From positions 12,336,501 through 12,400,500 of the forward strand of contig NC_092672.1 in the NCBI RefSeq assembly GCF_964355755.1: 64,000 nucleotides of DNA. The letters are read 5' to 3'. This DNA is from Antedon mediterranea. Lineage: Eukaryota > Echinodermata > Crinoidea > Comatulida > Antedonidae. Both the position numbers and the translations under genes were made by a program. Shown one piece after another: positions 32,260 through 46,482 of the stretch. Every line of letters begins with the position of its first letter. The first letter of the stretch is position 1. Under the pieces are notes generated by a model that did not search any database, was not told the origin of the DNA, and was given only the letters and a program-made list of their open reading frames with translations.

Positions 32260-35200
32260 CTGTAATTAATTACTCATACATCTTGTACCATTGATTCATT
32301 AAATTACGTACTGTTGTCAGTAAGGCTGAGCTGTAATTAATTACTCATACATCTTGTACCATTGATTCATTAATGTACGTACTGCTGTCAGTAAGGCTGA
32401 GCTGTAATTAATTACTCATACATCTTGTACCATTGATTCATTAATGTACGTACTACTGTCAGTAAGGCTGAGCTGTAATTAATTACTCATACTTGTTGTG
32501 CCATTGATTCATTAATGTACGTACTGCTGTCAGTAAGGCTGAGCGGTAATTAATTACTCATACATGTTGTACCATTGTTTCATTAATGTACGTACTGCTG
32601 TCAGTAAGGCTGAGCTGTAATTAATTACTCATACATCTTGTACCATTGATTCATTAATGTACGTACTGCTGTCAGTAAGGCTGAGCTGTAATTAATTACT
32701 CATACATGTTGTACCATTGATTCATTAATGTACGTACTGCTGTCAGTAAGGCTGAGCTGTAATTAATTACTCATACATCTTGTACCATTGATTCATTAAT
32801 GTACGTACTGCTGTCAGTAAGGCTGAGCTGTAATTAATTACTCATACATCTTGTACCATTGATTCATTAATGTACGTACTGCTGTCAGTAAGGCTGCGCT
32901 GTAATTAATTACTCATACATATTGTACCATTGATTCATTAATGTACGTACTGCTGTCAGTAAGGCTGAGCTGTAATTAATTACTCATACATCTTGTACCA
33001 TTGATTCATTAATGTACGTACTGCTGTCAGTAAGGCTGAGTTTTAATCAATTACTCATACATCTTGTACCATTGATTCATTAATGTACGTACTGCTGTCA
33101 GTAAGGCTGAGCTGTAATTAATTACTCATACATCTTGTACCATTGATTCATTAATGTACGTACTGCTGTCAGTAAGGCTGAGCTGTAATTAATTACTCAT
33201 ACATCTTGTACTATTGATTCATTAATGTACGTACTGCTGTAAGTAAGGCTGAGCTGTAATTAATTACTCATACATGTTGTACCATTGATTCATTAATGTA
33301 CGTACTGCTGTCAGTAAGGCTGAGCTGTAATTAATTACTCATACATCTTGTACTATTGATTCATTAATGTACGTACTGCTGTCAGTAAGGCTGAGCTGTA
33401 ATTAATTACTCATACATCTTGTACCATCTGTGTACCATTGATTCGTTAATGTACGTACTGCTGTCAGTAAGGCTGAGATGTAATTAATTACTCATACATC
33501 TTGTACCATTGATTCATTAATGTACGTACTGCTGTCAGTAAGGCTGAGCTGTAATTAATTACTCATACATCTTGTACCATTGATTCATTAATGTACGTAC
33601 TGCTGTCAGTAAGGCTGCGCTGTAATTAATTACTCATACATCTTGCACCATTGATTCATTAATTTACGTACTGCTGTCAGTAAGGCTGAGCTGTAATTAA
33701 TTACTCATACATCTTGTACCATTGATTCATTAATGTACGTACTGCTGTCAGTAAGGCTGCGCTGTAATTAATTACTCATACATATTGTACCATTGATTCA
33801 TTAATGTACGTACTGCTGTCAGTAAGGCTGAGCTGTAATTAATTACTCATACATCTTGTACCATTGATTCATTAATGTACGTACTGCTGTCAGTAAGGCT
33901 GCGCTGTAATTAATTACTCATACATCTTGTACCATTGATTCATTAATGTACGTACTGCTGTCAGTAAGGCTGAGCTGTAATTAATTACTCAAACATCTTG
34001 TACCATTGATTCATTAATGTACGTACTACTGTCAGTAAGGCTGCGCTGTAATTAATTACTCATACATTTTGTACCATTGATTCATTAGTGTACGTACTGC
34101 TGTCAGTAAGGCTGCGCTGTAATTAATTACTCATACATCTTGTACCATTGATTCATTAACGTACGTACTGCTGTCAGTAAGGCTGAGCTGTAATTAATTA
34201 CTCATACATCTTGTACCATTGATTCATTAATGTACGTACTACTGTCAATAAGGCTGCGCTGTAATTAATTACTCATACATCTTGTACCATTGATTCATTA
34301 ATGTACGTACTGCTGTCAGTATGGCTGCGCTGTAATTAATTACTCATACATCTTGTACCATTGATTCATTAATGTACGTACTGCTGTCAGTAAGGCTGAG
34401 CTGTACTTAATTACTCATACATCTTGTACTATTGATTCATTAATGTACGTACTGCTGTCAGTAAGGCTGAGCTGTAATTAATTACTCATACATCTTGTAC
34501 CATATGTGTACCATTGATTCGTTAATGTACGTACTGCTGTCAGTAAGGCTGAGATGTAATTAATTACTCATACATCTTGTACCATATGTGTACCATTGAT
34601 TCGTTAATGTACGTACTGCTGTCAGTAAGGCTGAGATGTAATTAATTACTCATACATCTTGTACCATTGATTCATTAATGTACGTACTGCTGTCAGTAAG
34701 GCTGAGCTGTAATTAATTACTCATACATCTTGTACCATTGATTCGTTAATGTACGTACTGCTGTCAGTAAGGCTGAGCTGTAATTAATTACTCATACATC
34801 TTGTACCATTGATTCATTAATGTACGTACTGCTGTCAGTAAGGCTGAGCTGTATTTAATTACTCATACATGTTGTACCATTTATTCATTAATGTACGTAC
34901 TGCTGTCAGTAAGGCCGAGCTGTAATTAATTACTCATACATCTTGTACCATTGATTCATTAATGTACGTACTGCTGTCAGTAAGGCTGAGCTGTAATTAA
35001 TTACTCATACATCTTGTACCATTGATTCATTAATGTACGTACTGCTGTCAGTAAGGCTGAGCTGTAATTAATTACTCATACATCTTGTACCATTGATTCA
35101 TTAATGTACGTACTACTGTCAGTAAAGCTGCGCTGTAATTAATTACTCATACATCTTGTACCATTGATTCATTAATGTACGTACTGCTGTCAGTAAGGCT

Positions 35201-38200
35201 GCGCTGTAATTAATTACTCATACATCTTGTACCATTGATTCATTAACGTACGTACTGCTGTCAGTAAGGCTGAGCTGTAATTAATTACTCATACATCTTG
35301 TACCATTGATTCATTAATGTACGTACTACTGTCAGTAAGGCTGCGCTGTAATTAATTACTCATACATCTTGTACTATTGATTCATTAATGTACGTACTGC
35401 TGTCAGTAAGGCTGAGATGTAATTACTTACTCATACATCTTGTACCATCTGTGTACCATTGATTCGTTAATGTGCGTACTGCTGTCAGTAAGGCTGAGAT
35501 GTAATTACTTACTCATACATCTTGTACCATTGATTCATTAATGTACGTACTGCTGTCAGTAAGGCTGAGCTGTAATTAATTATTCATACATCTTGTACCA
35601 TTGATTCGTTAATGTACGTACTGCTGTCAGTAAGGCTGCGCTGTAATTAATTACTCATACATCTTGTACCATTGATTCATTAATGTACGTACTGCTGTCA
35701 GTAAGGCTGAGCTGTAATTAATTACTCATACATCTTGTACCATTGATTCATTAATGTACGTACTGCTGTCAGTAAGGCTGAGCTGTAATTAATTACTCAT
35801 ACATCTTGTACCATTGATTCATTAATGTACGTACTGCTGTCAGTAAGGCTGAGCTGTAATTAATTACTCATACATCTTGTACCATTGATTCATTAAATTA
35901 CGTACTGTTGTCAGTAAGGCTGAGCTGTAATTAATTACTCATACATCTTGTACCATTGATTCATTAATGTACGTACTGCTGTCAGTAAGGCTGAGCTGTA
36001 ATTAATTACTCATACATCTTGTACCATTGATTCATTAATGTACGTACTACTGTCAGTAAGGCTGAGCTGTAATTAATTACTCATACTTGTTGTGCCATTG
36101 ATTCATTAATGTACGTACTGCTGTCAGTAAGGCTGAGCGGTAATTAATTACTCATACATGTTGTACCATTGTTTCATTAATGTACGTACTGCTGTCAGTA
36201 AGGCTGAGCTGTAATTAATTACTCATACATCTTGTACCATTGATTCATTAATGTACGTACTGCTGTCAGTAAGGCTGAGCTGTAATTAATTACTCATACA
36301 TGTTGTACCATTGATTCATTAATGTACGTACTGCTGTCAGTAAGGCTGAGCTGTAATTAATTACTCATACATCTTGTACCATTGATTCATTAATGTACGT
36401 ACTGCTGTCAGTAAGGCTGAGCTGTAATTAATTACTCATACATCTTGTACCATTGATTCATTAATGTACGTACTGCTGTCAGTAAGGCTGCGCTGTAATT
36501 AATTACTCATACATATTGTACCATTGATTCATTAATGTACGTACTGCTGTCAGTAAGGCTGAGCTGTAATTAATTACTCATACATCTTGTACCATTGATT
36601 CATTAAGGTACGTACTGCTGTCAGTAAGGCTGAGTTTTAATCAATTACTCATACATCTTGTACCATTGATTCATTAATGTACGTACTGCTGTCAGTAAGG
36701 CTGAGCTGTAATTAATTACTCATACATCTTGTACTATTGATTCATTAATGTACGTACTGCTGTCAGTAAGGCTGAGCTGTAATTAATTACTCATACATCT
36801 TGTACTATTGATTCATTAATGTACGTACTGCTGTCAGTAAGGCTGAGCTGTAATTAATTACTCATACATGTTGTACCATTGATTCATTAATGTACGTACT
36901 GCTGTCAGTAAGGCTGAGCTGTAATTAATTACTCATACATCTTGTACTATTGATTCATTAATGTACGTACTGCTGTCAGTAAGGCTGAGCTGTAATTAAT
37001 TACTCATACATCTTGTACCATCTGTGTACCATTGATTCGTTAATGTACGTACTGCTGTCAGTAAGGCTGAGATGTAATTAATTACTCATACATCTTGTAC
37101 CATTGATTCATTAATGTACGTACTGCTGTCAGTAAGGCTGAGCTGTAATTAATTACTCATACATCTTGTACCATTGATTCATTAATGTACGTACTGCTGT
37201 CAGTAAGGCTGCGCTGTAATTAATTACTCATACATCTTGCACCATTGATTCATTAATTTACGTACTGCTGTCAGTAAGGCTGAGCTGTAATTAATTACTC
37301 ATACATCTTGTACCATTGATTCATTAATGTACGTACTGCTGTCAGTAAGGCTGCGCTGTAATTAATTACTCATACATATTGTACCATTGATTCATTAATG
37401 TACGTACTGCTGTCAGTAAGGCTGAGCTGTAATTAATTACTCATACATCTTGTACCATTGATTCATTAATGTAGGTACTGCTGTCAGTAAGGCTGTGCTG
37501 TAATTAATTACTCATACATCTTGTACCATTGATTCATTAATGTACGTACTGCTGTCAGTAAGGCTGAGCTGTAATTAATTACTCAAACATCTTGTACCAT
37601 TGATTCATTAATGTACGTACTACTGTCAGTAAGGCTGCGCTGTAATTAATTACTCATACATTTTGTACCATTGATTCATTAGTGTACGTACTGCTGTCAG
37701 TAAGGCTGCGCTGTAATTAATTACTCATACATCTTGTACCATTGATTCATTAACGTACGTACTGCTGTCAGTAAGGCTGAGCTGTAATTAATTACTCATA
37801 CATCTTGTACCATTGATTCATTAATGTACGTACTACTGTCAGTAAGGCTGCGCTGTAATTAATTACTCATACATCTTGTACCATTGATTCATTAATGTAC
37901 GTACTGCTGTCAGTATGGCTGCGCTGTAATTAATTACTCATACATCTTGTACCATTGATTCATTAATGTACGTACTGCTGTCAGTAAGGCTGAGCAGTAC
38001 TTAATTACTCATACATCTTGTACTATTGATTCATTAATGTACGTACTGCTGTCAGTAAGGCTGAGCTGTAATTAATTACTCATACATCTTGTACCATATG
38101 TGTACCATTGATTCGTTAATGTACGTACTGCTGTCAGTAAGGCTGAGATGTAATTAATTACTCATACATCTTGTACCATTGATTCATTAATGTACGTACT

Positions 38201-38430
38201 GCTGTCAGTAAGGCTGAGCTGTAATTAATTACTCATACATCTTGTACCATTGATTCGTTAATGTACGTACTGCTGTCAGTAAGGCTGAGCTGTAATTAAT
38301 TACTCATACATCTTGTACCATTGATTCATTAATGTACGTACTGCTGTCAGTAAGGCTGAGCTGTAATTAATTACTCATACATGTTGTACCATTGATTCAT
38401 TAATGTACGTACTGCTGTCAGTAAGGCCGA
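32260..38430. repeat. Higher-order satellite duplication, offset 3594 bp
   Basis: Rare variants recur at exactly +3594: AAATTACGTACTGTTG (32301/35895), ACTTGTTGTGCC (32491/36085), GAGCGG (32541/36135), GCACCATTGATTC (33645/37239), CAGTATGGCTG (34321/37915, at ATGG), CATATGTG (34501/38095). Copy one ~32.27-35.86 kb; copy two from ~35.86 kb. Beyond 34.6 kb the offset drops to about 3510 after loss of one 83-bp unit. Confidence 0.9.
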
Positions 38431-40499
38431 GCTGTAATTAATTACTCATACATGTTGTACCATTGATTCGTTAATGTACGTACTACTGTCAGTAAGGCTG
38501 AGCTGTAATTAATTACTCATACATGTTGTACCATTGATTCGTTAATGTACGTACTGCTGTCAGTAAGGCTGAGCTGTAATTAATTACTCGTACATCTTGT
38601 ACCATTGATTCATTAATGTACGTACTGCTGTCAGTAAGGCTGAGCTGTAATTAATTACTCATACATCTTGTACCATTGATTCATTAATATACGTACTGTT
38701 GTCAGTAAGGCTGAGCTGTAATTAATTACTCATACTTGTTGTGCCATTGATTCATTAATGTACGTACTGCTGTCAGTAAGGCTGAGCTGTAATCAATTAC
38801 TCATACATCTTGTACCATTGATTCATTAATGTACGTACTGCTGTCAGTAAGGCTGAGCTGTAATTAATTACTCATACATCTTGTACCATTGATTCGTTAA
38901 TGTACGCACTGCTGTCAGTAAGGCTGAGCTGTAATTAATTACTCATACATGTTGTACTATTGATTCATTAATGTACGTACTGCTGTCAATAAGGCTGAGC
39001 TGTAATTAATTACTCATACATATTGTACCATAGATTCATTAATGTACGTACTTTCAGTAAGGCTGAGCTGTAATCAATTACTCATACATCTTGTACCACT
39101 GATTCATTAATGTACGTACTGCTGTCAGTAAGGCTGAGCTGTAATTAATTACTCATACATCTTGTACCATCCGTGTACCATTGAATCGTTAATGTACGTA
39201 CTGCTGTCAGTAAGGCTGAGATGTAATTAATTACTCATACATCTTGTACCATTGATTCATTAATGTACGTACTGCTGTCAGTAAGGCTGAGCTGTAATTA
39301 ATTACTCATACATCTTGTACCATTGATTCATTAATGTAAGTACTACTGTCAGTAAGGCTGCGCTGTAATTAATTACTCATACATCTTGTACCATTGATTC
39401 ATTAATGTACGTACTGCTGTCAGTAAGGCTGCGCTGTAATTAATTACTCATACATCTTGTACCTTTGATTCATTAATGTACGTACTGCTGTCAGTAAGGC
39501 TGAGTTCTAATTAATTACTCATACATCTTGTACCATTGATTCATTAATGTACGTACTGCTGTCAGTAAGGCTGAGCTGTAATTAATTACTCATACATCTT
39601 GTACCATTGATTCATTAATGTACGTACTGCTGTCAGTAAGGCTGCGCTGTAATTACTTACTCATACATCTTGTACCATTTATTCATTAATGTACGTACTG
39701 CTGTTAGTAACCTGAGCTGTAATTAATTACTCATACATCTTGTACCATTGATTCATTAATGTACGTACTGCTGTCAGTAAGGCTGAGCTGTAATTAATTA
39801 CTCATACATCATGTACCATTGATTCATTAATGTACGTACTGCTGTCAGTAAGGCTGAGTTGTAATTAATTACCCATACATGTTGTACCATTGATTCATTA
39901 ATGTACGTACTGCTGTCAGTAAGGCTGAGCTGTAATTAATTACTCATACATCTTGTACCATTGATTCATTAATATACGTACTGTTGTCAGTAAGGCTGAG
40001 CTGTAATTAATTACTCATACATCTTGTACCATTGATTCATTAATGTACGTACTGCTGTCAGTAAGGCTGCGCTGTAATTAATTACTCATACATCTTGTAC
40101 CATTGATTCATTAATGTACGTACTGCTGTCAGTAAGGCTGAGCTGTAATTAATTACTCATACATCTTGTACCATTGATTCATTAATGTACGTACTGCTGT
40201 CAGTAAGGCTGCGCTGTAATTAATTACTCATACATCTCGTACCATTGATTCATTAATGTACGTACTGCTGTCAGTAAGGCTGCGCTGTAATTAATTACTC
40301 ATACATGTTGTACCATTGATTCATTAATGTACGTACTGCTGTCAGTAAGGCTGAGCTGTAATTAATTACTCATACATCTTGTACCATTGATTCATTAATG
40401 TACGTACTGCTGTCAGTAAGGCTGAGCTGTAATTAATTACTCATACATCTTGTACCATTGATTCATTAATGTACGTACTGCTGTCAGTAAGGCTGCGCT

Positions 40500-43400
40500 G
40501 TAATTAATTACTCATACATCTTGTACCATTGATTCATTAATGTACGTACTACTGTCAGTAAGGCTGAGCTGTAATTAATTACTCATACTTGTTGTGCCAT
40601 TGATTAATTAATGTACGTACTGCTGTCAGTAAGGCTGAGCGGTAATTAATTACTCATACATGTTGTACCATTGTTTCATTAATGTACGTACTGCTGTCAG
40701 TAAGGCTGAGCTGTAATTAATTACTCATACATCTTGTACCATTGATTCATTAATGTATGTACTGCTGTCAGTAAGGCTGAGCTGTAATTAATTACTCATA
40801 CATGTTGTACCATTGATTCATTAATGTATGTACTGTTGTCAGTAAGGCTGAGCTGTAATTAATTACTCATACATGTTGTACCATTGATTCATTAATGTAC
40901 GTACTGCTGTATGTAAGGCTGAGTTGTAATTAATTACTCATACATCTTGTACCATTGATTCATTAATGTACGTACTGCTGTCAGTAAGGCTGAGCTGTAA
41001 TTAATTACTCATACATGTTGTACCATTGATTCATTATTGTACGTACTGCTTTCAGTAAGGCTGAGCTGTAATTAATTACTCATACATGTTGTACCATTGA
41101 TTCATTAATGTACGTACTACTGTCAGTAAGGCTGAGCTGTAATTAATTACTCATACATGTTGTACCATTGATTCATTATTGTACGTACTGCTGTCAGTAA
41201 GGCTGAGCTGTAATTAATTACTCATACATCTTGTACCATTGATTCATTAATGTACGTACTGCTGTCAGTAAGGCTGAGCTGTAATTAATTACTCATACAT
41301 CTTGTACCATTGATTCATTAATGTACGTACTGCTGTCAGTAAGGCTGAGCTGTAATTAATTACTCGTACATCTTGTACCATTGATTCGTTAATGTACGCA
41401 CTGCTGTCAGTAAGGCTGAGCTGTAATTAATTACTCATACATGTTGTACCATTGATTCGTTAATGTACGTACTGCTGTCAGTAAGGCTGAGCTGTAATTA
41501 GTTACTCATACATCTTGTACCATTGATTCATTAATGTACGTACTGCTGTCAGTAAGGCTGAGCTGTAATTAATTACTCGTACATCTTGTACCATTGATTC
41601 ATTAATGTACGTACTGCTGTCAGTAAGGCTGAGCTGTAATTAATTACTCGTACTGCTGTCAGTAAGGCTGAGCTGTAATTAATTACTCATACATGTTGTA
41701 CCATTGATTCATTAATTTACTTACTGCTGTCAGTAAGGCTGAGCTGTAATTAATTACTCATATATGTTGTACCATTGATTCATTAATGTACGTACTACTG
41801 TCAGTAAGGCTGAGCTGTAATTAATTACTCATACATCTTGTACCATTGATTCATTAATGTACGTACTGCTGTCAGTAAGGCTGAGCTGTAATTAATTACT
41901 CATACATCTTGTACCATTGATTCATTAATGTACGTACTGCTGTCAGTAAGGCTGAGCTGTAAATAATTACTCGTACTGCTGTCAGTAAGGCTGAGCTGTA
42001 ATTAATTACTCATACATGTTGTACCATTGATTCATTAATGTACGTACTGCTGTCAGTAAGGCTGAGCTGTAATTAATTACTCATACATCTTGTACCATTG
42101 ATTCATTAATGTGCGTACTGCTGTCAGTAAGGCTGAGCTGTAATTAATTACTCATACATCTTGTACCATTGATTCATTAATGTACGTACTGCTGTCAGTA
42201 AGGCTGAGCTGTAATTAATTACTCATACATCTTGTACCATTGATTCATTAATGTGCGTACTGCTGTCAGTAAGGCTGAGCTGTAATTAATTACTCATACA
42301 TGTTGTACCATTGATTCATTAATGTACGTACTGCTGTCAGTAAGGCTGAGCTGTAATTAATTACTCATACATCTTGTACCATTGATTCATTAATGTGCGT
42401 ACTGCTGTCAGTAAGGCTGAGCTGTAATTAATTAATCATACATGTTGTACCATTGATTCATTAATGTACGTACTGCTGTCAGTAAGGCTGAGTTGTAATT
42501 AATTACTCATACATGTTGTACAATTGATTCATTAATGTACGTACTACTGTAAGTAATGCTGAGATGTAATTAATTTCTCATACATGTTGTACCATTGATT
42601 CATTAATGTACGTACGGCTGTCAGTAAGGCTGCGTTGTAATTAATTACTCATACATCTTGTACCATTGATTCATTAATGTACGTACTGCTGTCAGTAAGG
42701 CTGAGCTGTAATTAATTACTCATACATCTTGTACCATTGATTCATTAATGTACGTACTACTGTCAGTAAGGCTGAGCTGTAATTAATTAATCATACTTGT
42801 TGTGCCATTGATTCATTAATGTACGTACTGCTGTCAGTAAGGCTGAGCGGTAATTAATTACTCATACAGGTTGTACCATTGTTTCATTAATGTACGTACT
42901 GCTGTCAGTAAGGCTGAGCTGTAATTAATTACTCATACATCTTGTACCATTGATTCATTAATGTATGTACTGCTGTCAGTAAGGCTGAGCTGTAATTAAT
43001 TACTCATACATGTTGTACCATTGATTCATTAATGTATGTACTGCTGTCAGTAAGGCTGAGCTGTAATTAATTACTCATACATGTTGTACCATTGATTCAT
43101 TAATGTACGTACTGCTGTATGTAAGGCTGAGTTGTAATTAATTACTCATACATCTTGTACCATTGATTCATTAATGTACGTACTGCTGTCAGTAAGGCTG
43201 AGCTGTAATTAATTACTCATACATGTTGTACCATTGATTCATTAATGTACGTACTGCTGTCAGTAAGGCTGAGCTGTAATTAATTACTCATACATGTTGT
43301 ACCATTGATTCATTAATGTACGTACTACTGTCAGTAAGGCTGAGCTGTAATTAATTACTCATACATGTTGTACCATTGATTCATTATTGTACGTACTGCT

Positions 43401-44900
43401 GTCAGTAAGGCTGAGCTGTAATTAATTACTCATACATCTTGTACCATTGATTCATTAATGTACGTACTGCTGTCAGTAAGGCTGAGCTGTAATTAATTAC
43501 TCATACATCTTGTACCATTGATTCATTAATGTACGTACTGCTGTCAGTAAGGCTGAGCTGTAATTAATTACTCGTACATCTTGTACCATTGATTCGTTAA
43601 TGTACGCACTGCTGTCAGTAAGGCTGAGCTGTAATTAATTACTCATACATGTTGTACCATTGATTCGTTAATGCACGTACTGCTGTCAGTAAGGCTGAGC
43701 TGTAATTAGTTACTCATACATCTTGTACCATTGATTCATTAATGTACGTACTGCTGTCAGTAAGGCTGAGCTGTAATTAATTACTCGTACATCTTGTACC
43801 ATTGATTCATTAATGTACGTACTGCTGTCAGTAAGGCTGAGCTGTAATTAATTACTCGTACTGCTGTCAGTAAGGCTGAGCTGTAATTAATTACTCATAC
43901 ATGTTGTACCATTGATTCATTAATTTACTTACTGCTGTCAGTAAGGCTGAGCTGTAATTAATTACTCATATATGTTGTACCATTGATTCATTAATGTACG
44001 TACTACTGTCAGTAAGGCTGAGCTGTAATTAATTACTCATACATCTTGTACCATTGATTCATTAATGTACGTACTGCTGTCAGTAAGGCTGAGCTGTAAT
44101 TAATTACTCATACATCTTGTACCATTGATTCATTAATGTACGTACTGCTGTCAGTAAGGCTGAGCTGTAAATAATTACTCGTACTGCTGTCAGTAAAGCT
44201 GAGCTGTAATTAATTACTCATACATGTTGTACCATTGATTCATTAATGTACGTACTGCTGTCAGTAAGGCTGAGCTGTAATTAATTACTCATACATCTTG
44301 TACCATTTATTCATTAATGTGCGTACTGCTGTCAGTAAGGCTGAGCTGTAATTAATTACTCATACATCTTGTACCATTGATTCATTAATGTACGTACTGC
44401 TGTCAGTAAGGCTGAGCTGTAATTAATTACTCATACATCTTGTACCATTGATTCATTAATGTGCGTACTGCTGTCAGTAAGGCTGAGCTGTAATTAATTA
44501 CTCATACATGTTGTACCATTGATTCATTAATGTACGTACTGCTGTCAGTAAGGCTGAGCTGTAATTAATTACTCATACATCTTGTACCATTGATTCATTA
44601 ATGTGCGTACTGCTGTCAGTAAGGCTGAGCTGTAATTAATTACTCATACATGTTGTACCATTGATTCATTAATGTACGTACTGCTGTCAGTAAGGCTGAG
44701 TTGTAATTAATTACTCATACATGTTGTACAATTGATTCATTAATGTACGTACTACTGTAAGTAATGCTGAGATGTAATTAATTTCTCATACATGTTGTAC
44801 CATTGATTCATTAATGTACGTACGGCTGTCAGTAAGGCTGCGTTGTAATTAATTACTCATACATCTTGTACCATTGATTCATTAATGTACGTACTGCTGT
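40500..44900. repeat. Higher-order satellite duplication, offset 2208 bp
   Basis: Rare variants recur at exactly +2208: CATACTTGTTGTG (40584/42792), ATGTAAGGCTGAGTTG (40911/43119), GTTACTC after GTAATTA (41501/43709), ATTAATTTACTTACTG (41711/43919), GTACTACTGTAAGTAATG (42541/44749), CGGCTGTC (42615/44823). Two adjacent, nearly identical ~31-unit blocks. Confidence 0.92.
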
Positions 44901-46482
44901 CAGTAAGGCTGAGCTGTAATTAATTACTCATACATCTTGTACCATTGATTCATTAATGTACGTACTGCTGTCAGTAAGACTGAGCTGTAATTAATTACTC
45001 GTACATCTTGTACCATTGATTCATTAATGTACGTACGGCTGTCAGTAAGGCTGAGCTGTAATTAATTATTCATATATCTTGTACCATTGATTCATTAATG
45101 TACGTACTGCTGTCAGTAAGGCTGAGCTGTAATTAATTACTCATACATCTTGTACCATTGATTCATTAATGTACGTACTGCTGTCAGTAAGGCTGAGCTG
45201 TAATTAATTACTCATACATGTTGTACCATTGATTCATTAATGTACGTACTGCTGTCAGTAAGGCTGAGCTGTAATTAATTACTCATACATCTTGTACCAT
45301 TGATTCATTAATGTACGTACTGCTGTCAGTAAGGCTGAGCTGTAATTAATTACTCATACATGTTGTACCATTGATTCATTAATGTACGTACTGCTGTCAG
45401 TAAGGCTGAGCTGTAATTAATTACTCATACATCTTGTACCATTGATTCATTAATGTACGTACGGCTGTCAGTAAGGCTGAGCTGTAATTAATTATTCATA
45501 CATCTTGTACCATTGATTCATTAATGTATGTACTGCTGTCAGTAAGGCTGAGCTGTAATTAATTACTCATACATGTTGTACCATTGTTTCATTAATGTAC
45601 GTACTGCTGTCAGTAAGGCTGAGCTGTAATTAATTACTCATACATCTTGTACCATTGATTCATTAATGTACGTACTGCTGTCAGTAAGGCTGAGTTGTAA
45701 TTAATTACTCATACATGTTGTACCATTGATTCATTAATGTACGTACTGCTGTCAGTAAGGCTGAGCTGTAATTAATTACTCATACATCTTGTACAATTGA
45801 TTCATTAATGTACGTACTACTGTCAGTAAGGCTGAGTTGTAATTAATTACTCATACATGTTGTACCATTTATTCATTAATGTACGTACTGCTGTCAGTAA
45901 GGCTGAGCTGTAATTAATTACTCATACATCTTGTACCATTGATTCATTAATGTACGTACTACTGTCAGTAAGGCTGTGCTGTAATTAATTACTCATACAT
46001 GTTGTACCATTGATTAATTAATGTATGTACTGCTGTCAGTAAGGCTGAGCTGTAATTAATTACTTATACATCTTGTACCATTGATTCATTAATGTACGTA
46101 CTGCTGTCAGTAAGGCTGAGCTGTAATTAATTACTCATACATCTTGTACCATTGATTCATTAATGTACGTACTGCTGTCAGTAAGGCTGAGCTGTAATTA
46201 ATTACTCAAACATCTTGTACCATTGATTCATTAATGTACGTACTGCTGTCAGTAAGGCTGAGCTGTAATTAATTACTCATACATGTTGTACCATTGATTC
46301 ATTAATGTATGTACTGCTGTCAGTAAGGCTGAGCTGTAATTAATTACTCATACATCTTGTACCATTGATTCATTAATGTATGTACTGCTGTCAGTAAGGC
46401 TGAGCTGTAATTAATTACTCATACATCTTGTACCATTGATTCATTAATGTACGTACTGCTGTCAGTAAGGCTGAGCTGTAAT

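Larger units (their letters stand above)
27806..46482. repeat. 71-bp tandem satellite array (~18.7 kb, ~260 copies)
   Basis: A 71-bp unit, about 35% GC by direct count of one consensus unit: TAATTAATTACTCATACATC, TTGTACCATTGATTCATTAA, TGTACGTACTGCTGTCAGTA, AGGCTGAGCTG. Head-to-tail throughout, same orientation. Common variants: ATC/ATG before TTGTAC, GAGCTG/GCGCTG/GAGATG, CATTAATG/CGTTAATG, CTGCTG/CTACTG. All frames carry stops, so non-coding. Starts with a diverged unit near 27806 and stops abruptly at GTAATTAATTT|CAGTCGCC (46482). One SINE interrupts it at 31538-31801. Period and stretch length fit a heterochromatic or centromere-type satellite, but location cannot be told from sequence. 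Confidence 0.97.

Noticed and set aside
27806-46482. CRISPR array or repeat-encoded protein
   Set aside because: The units are uniform with no variable spacers, the context is eukaryotic, and the 71-bp period brings stops into every frame.
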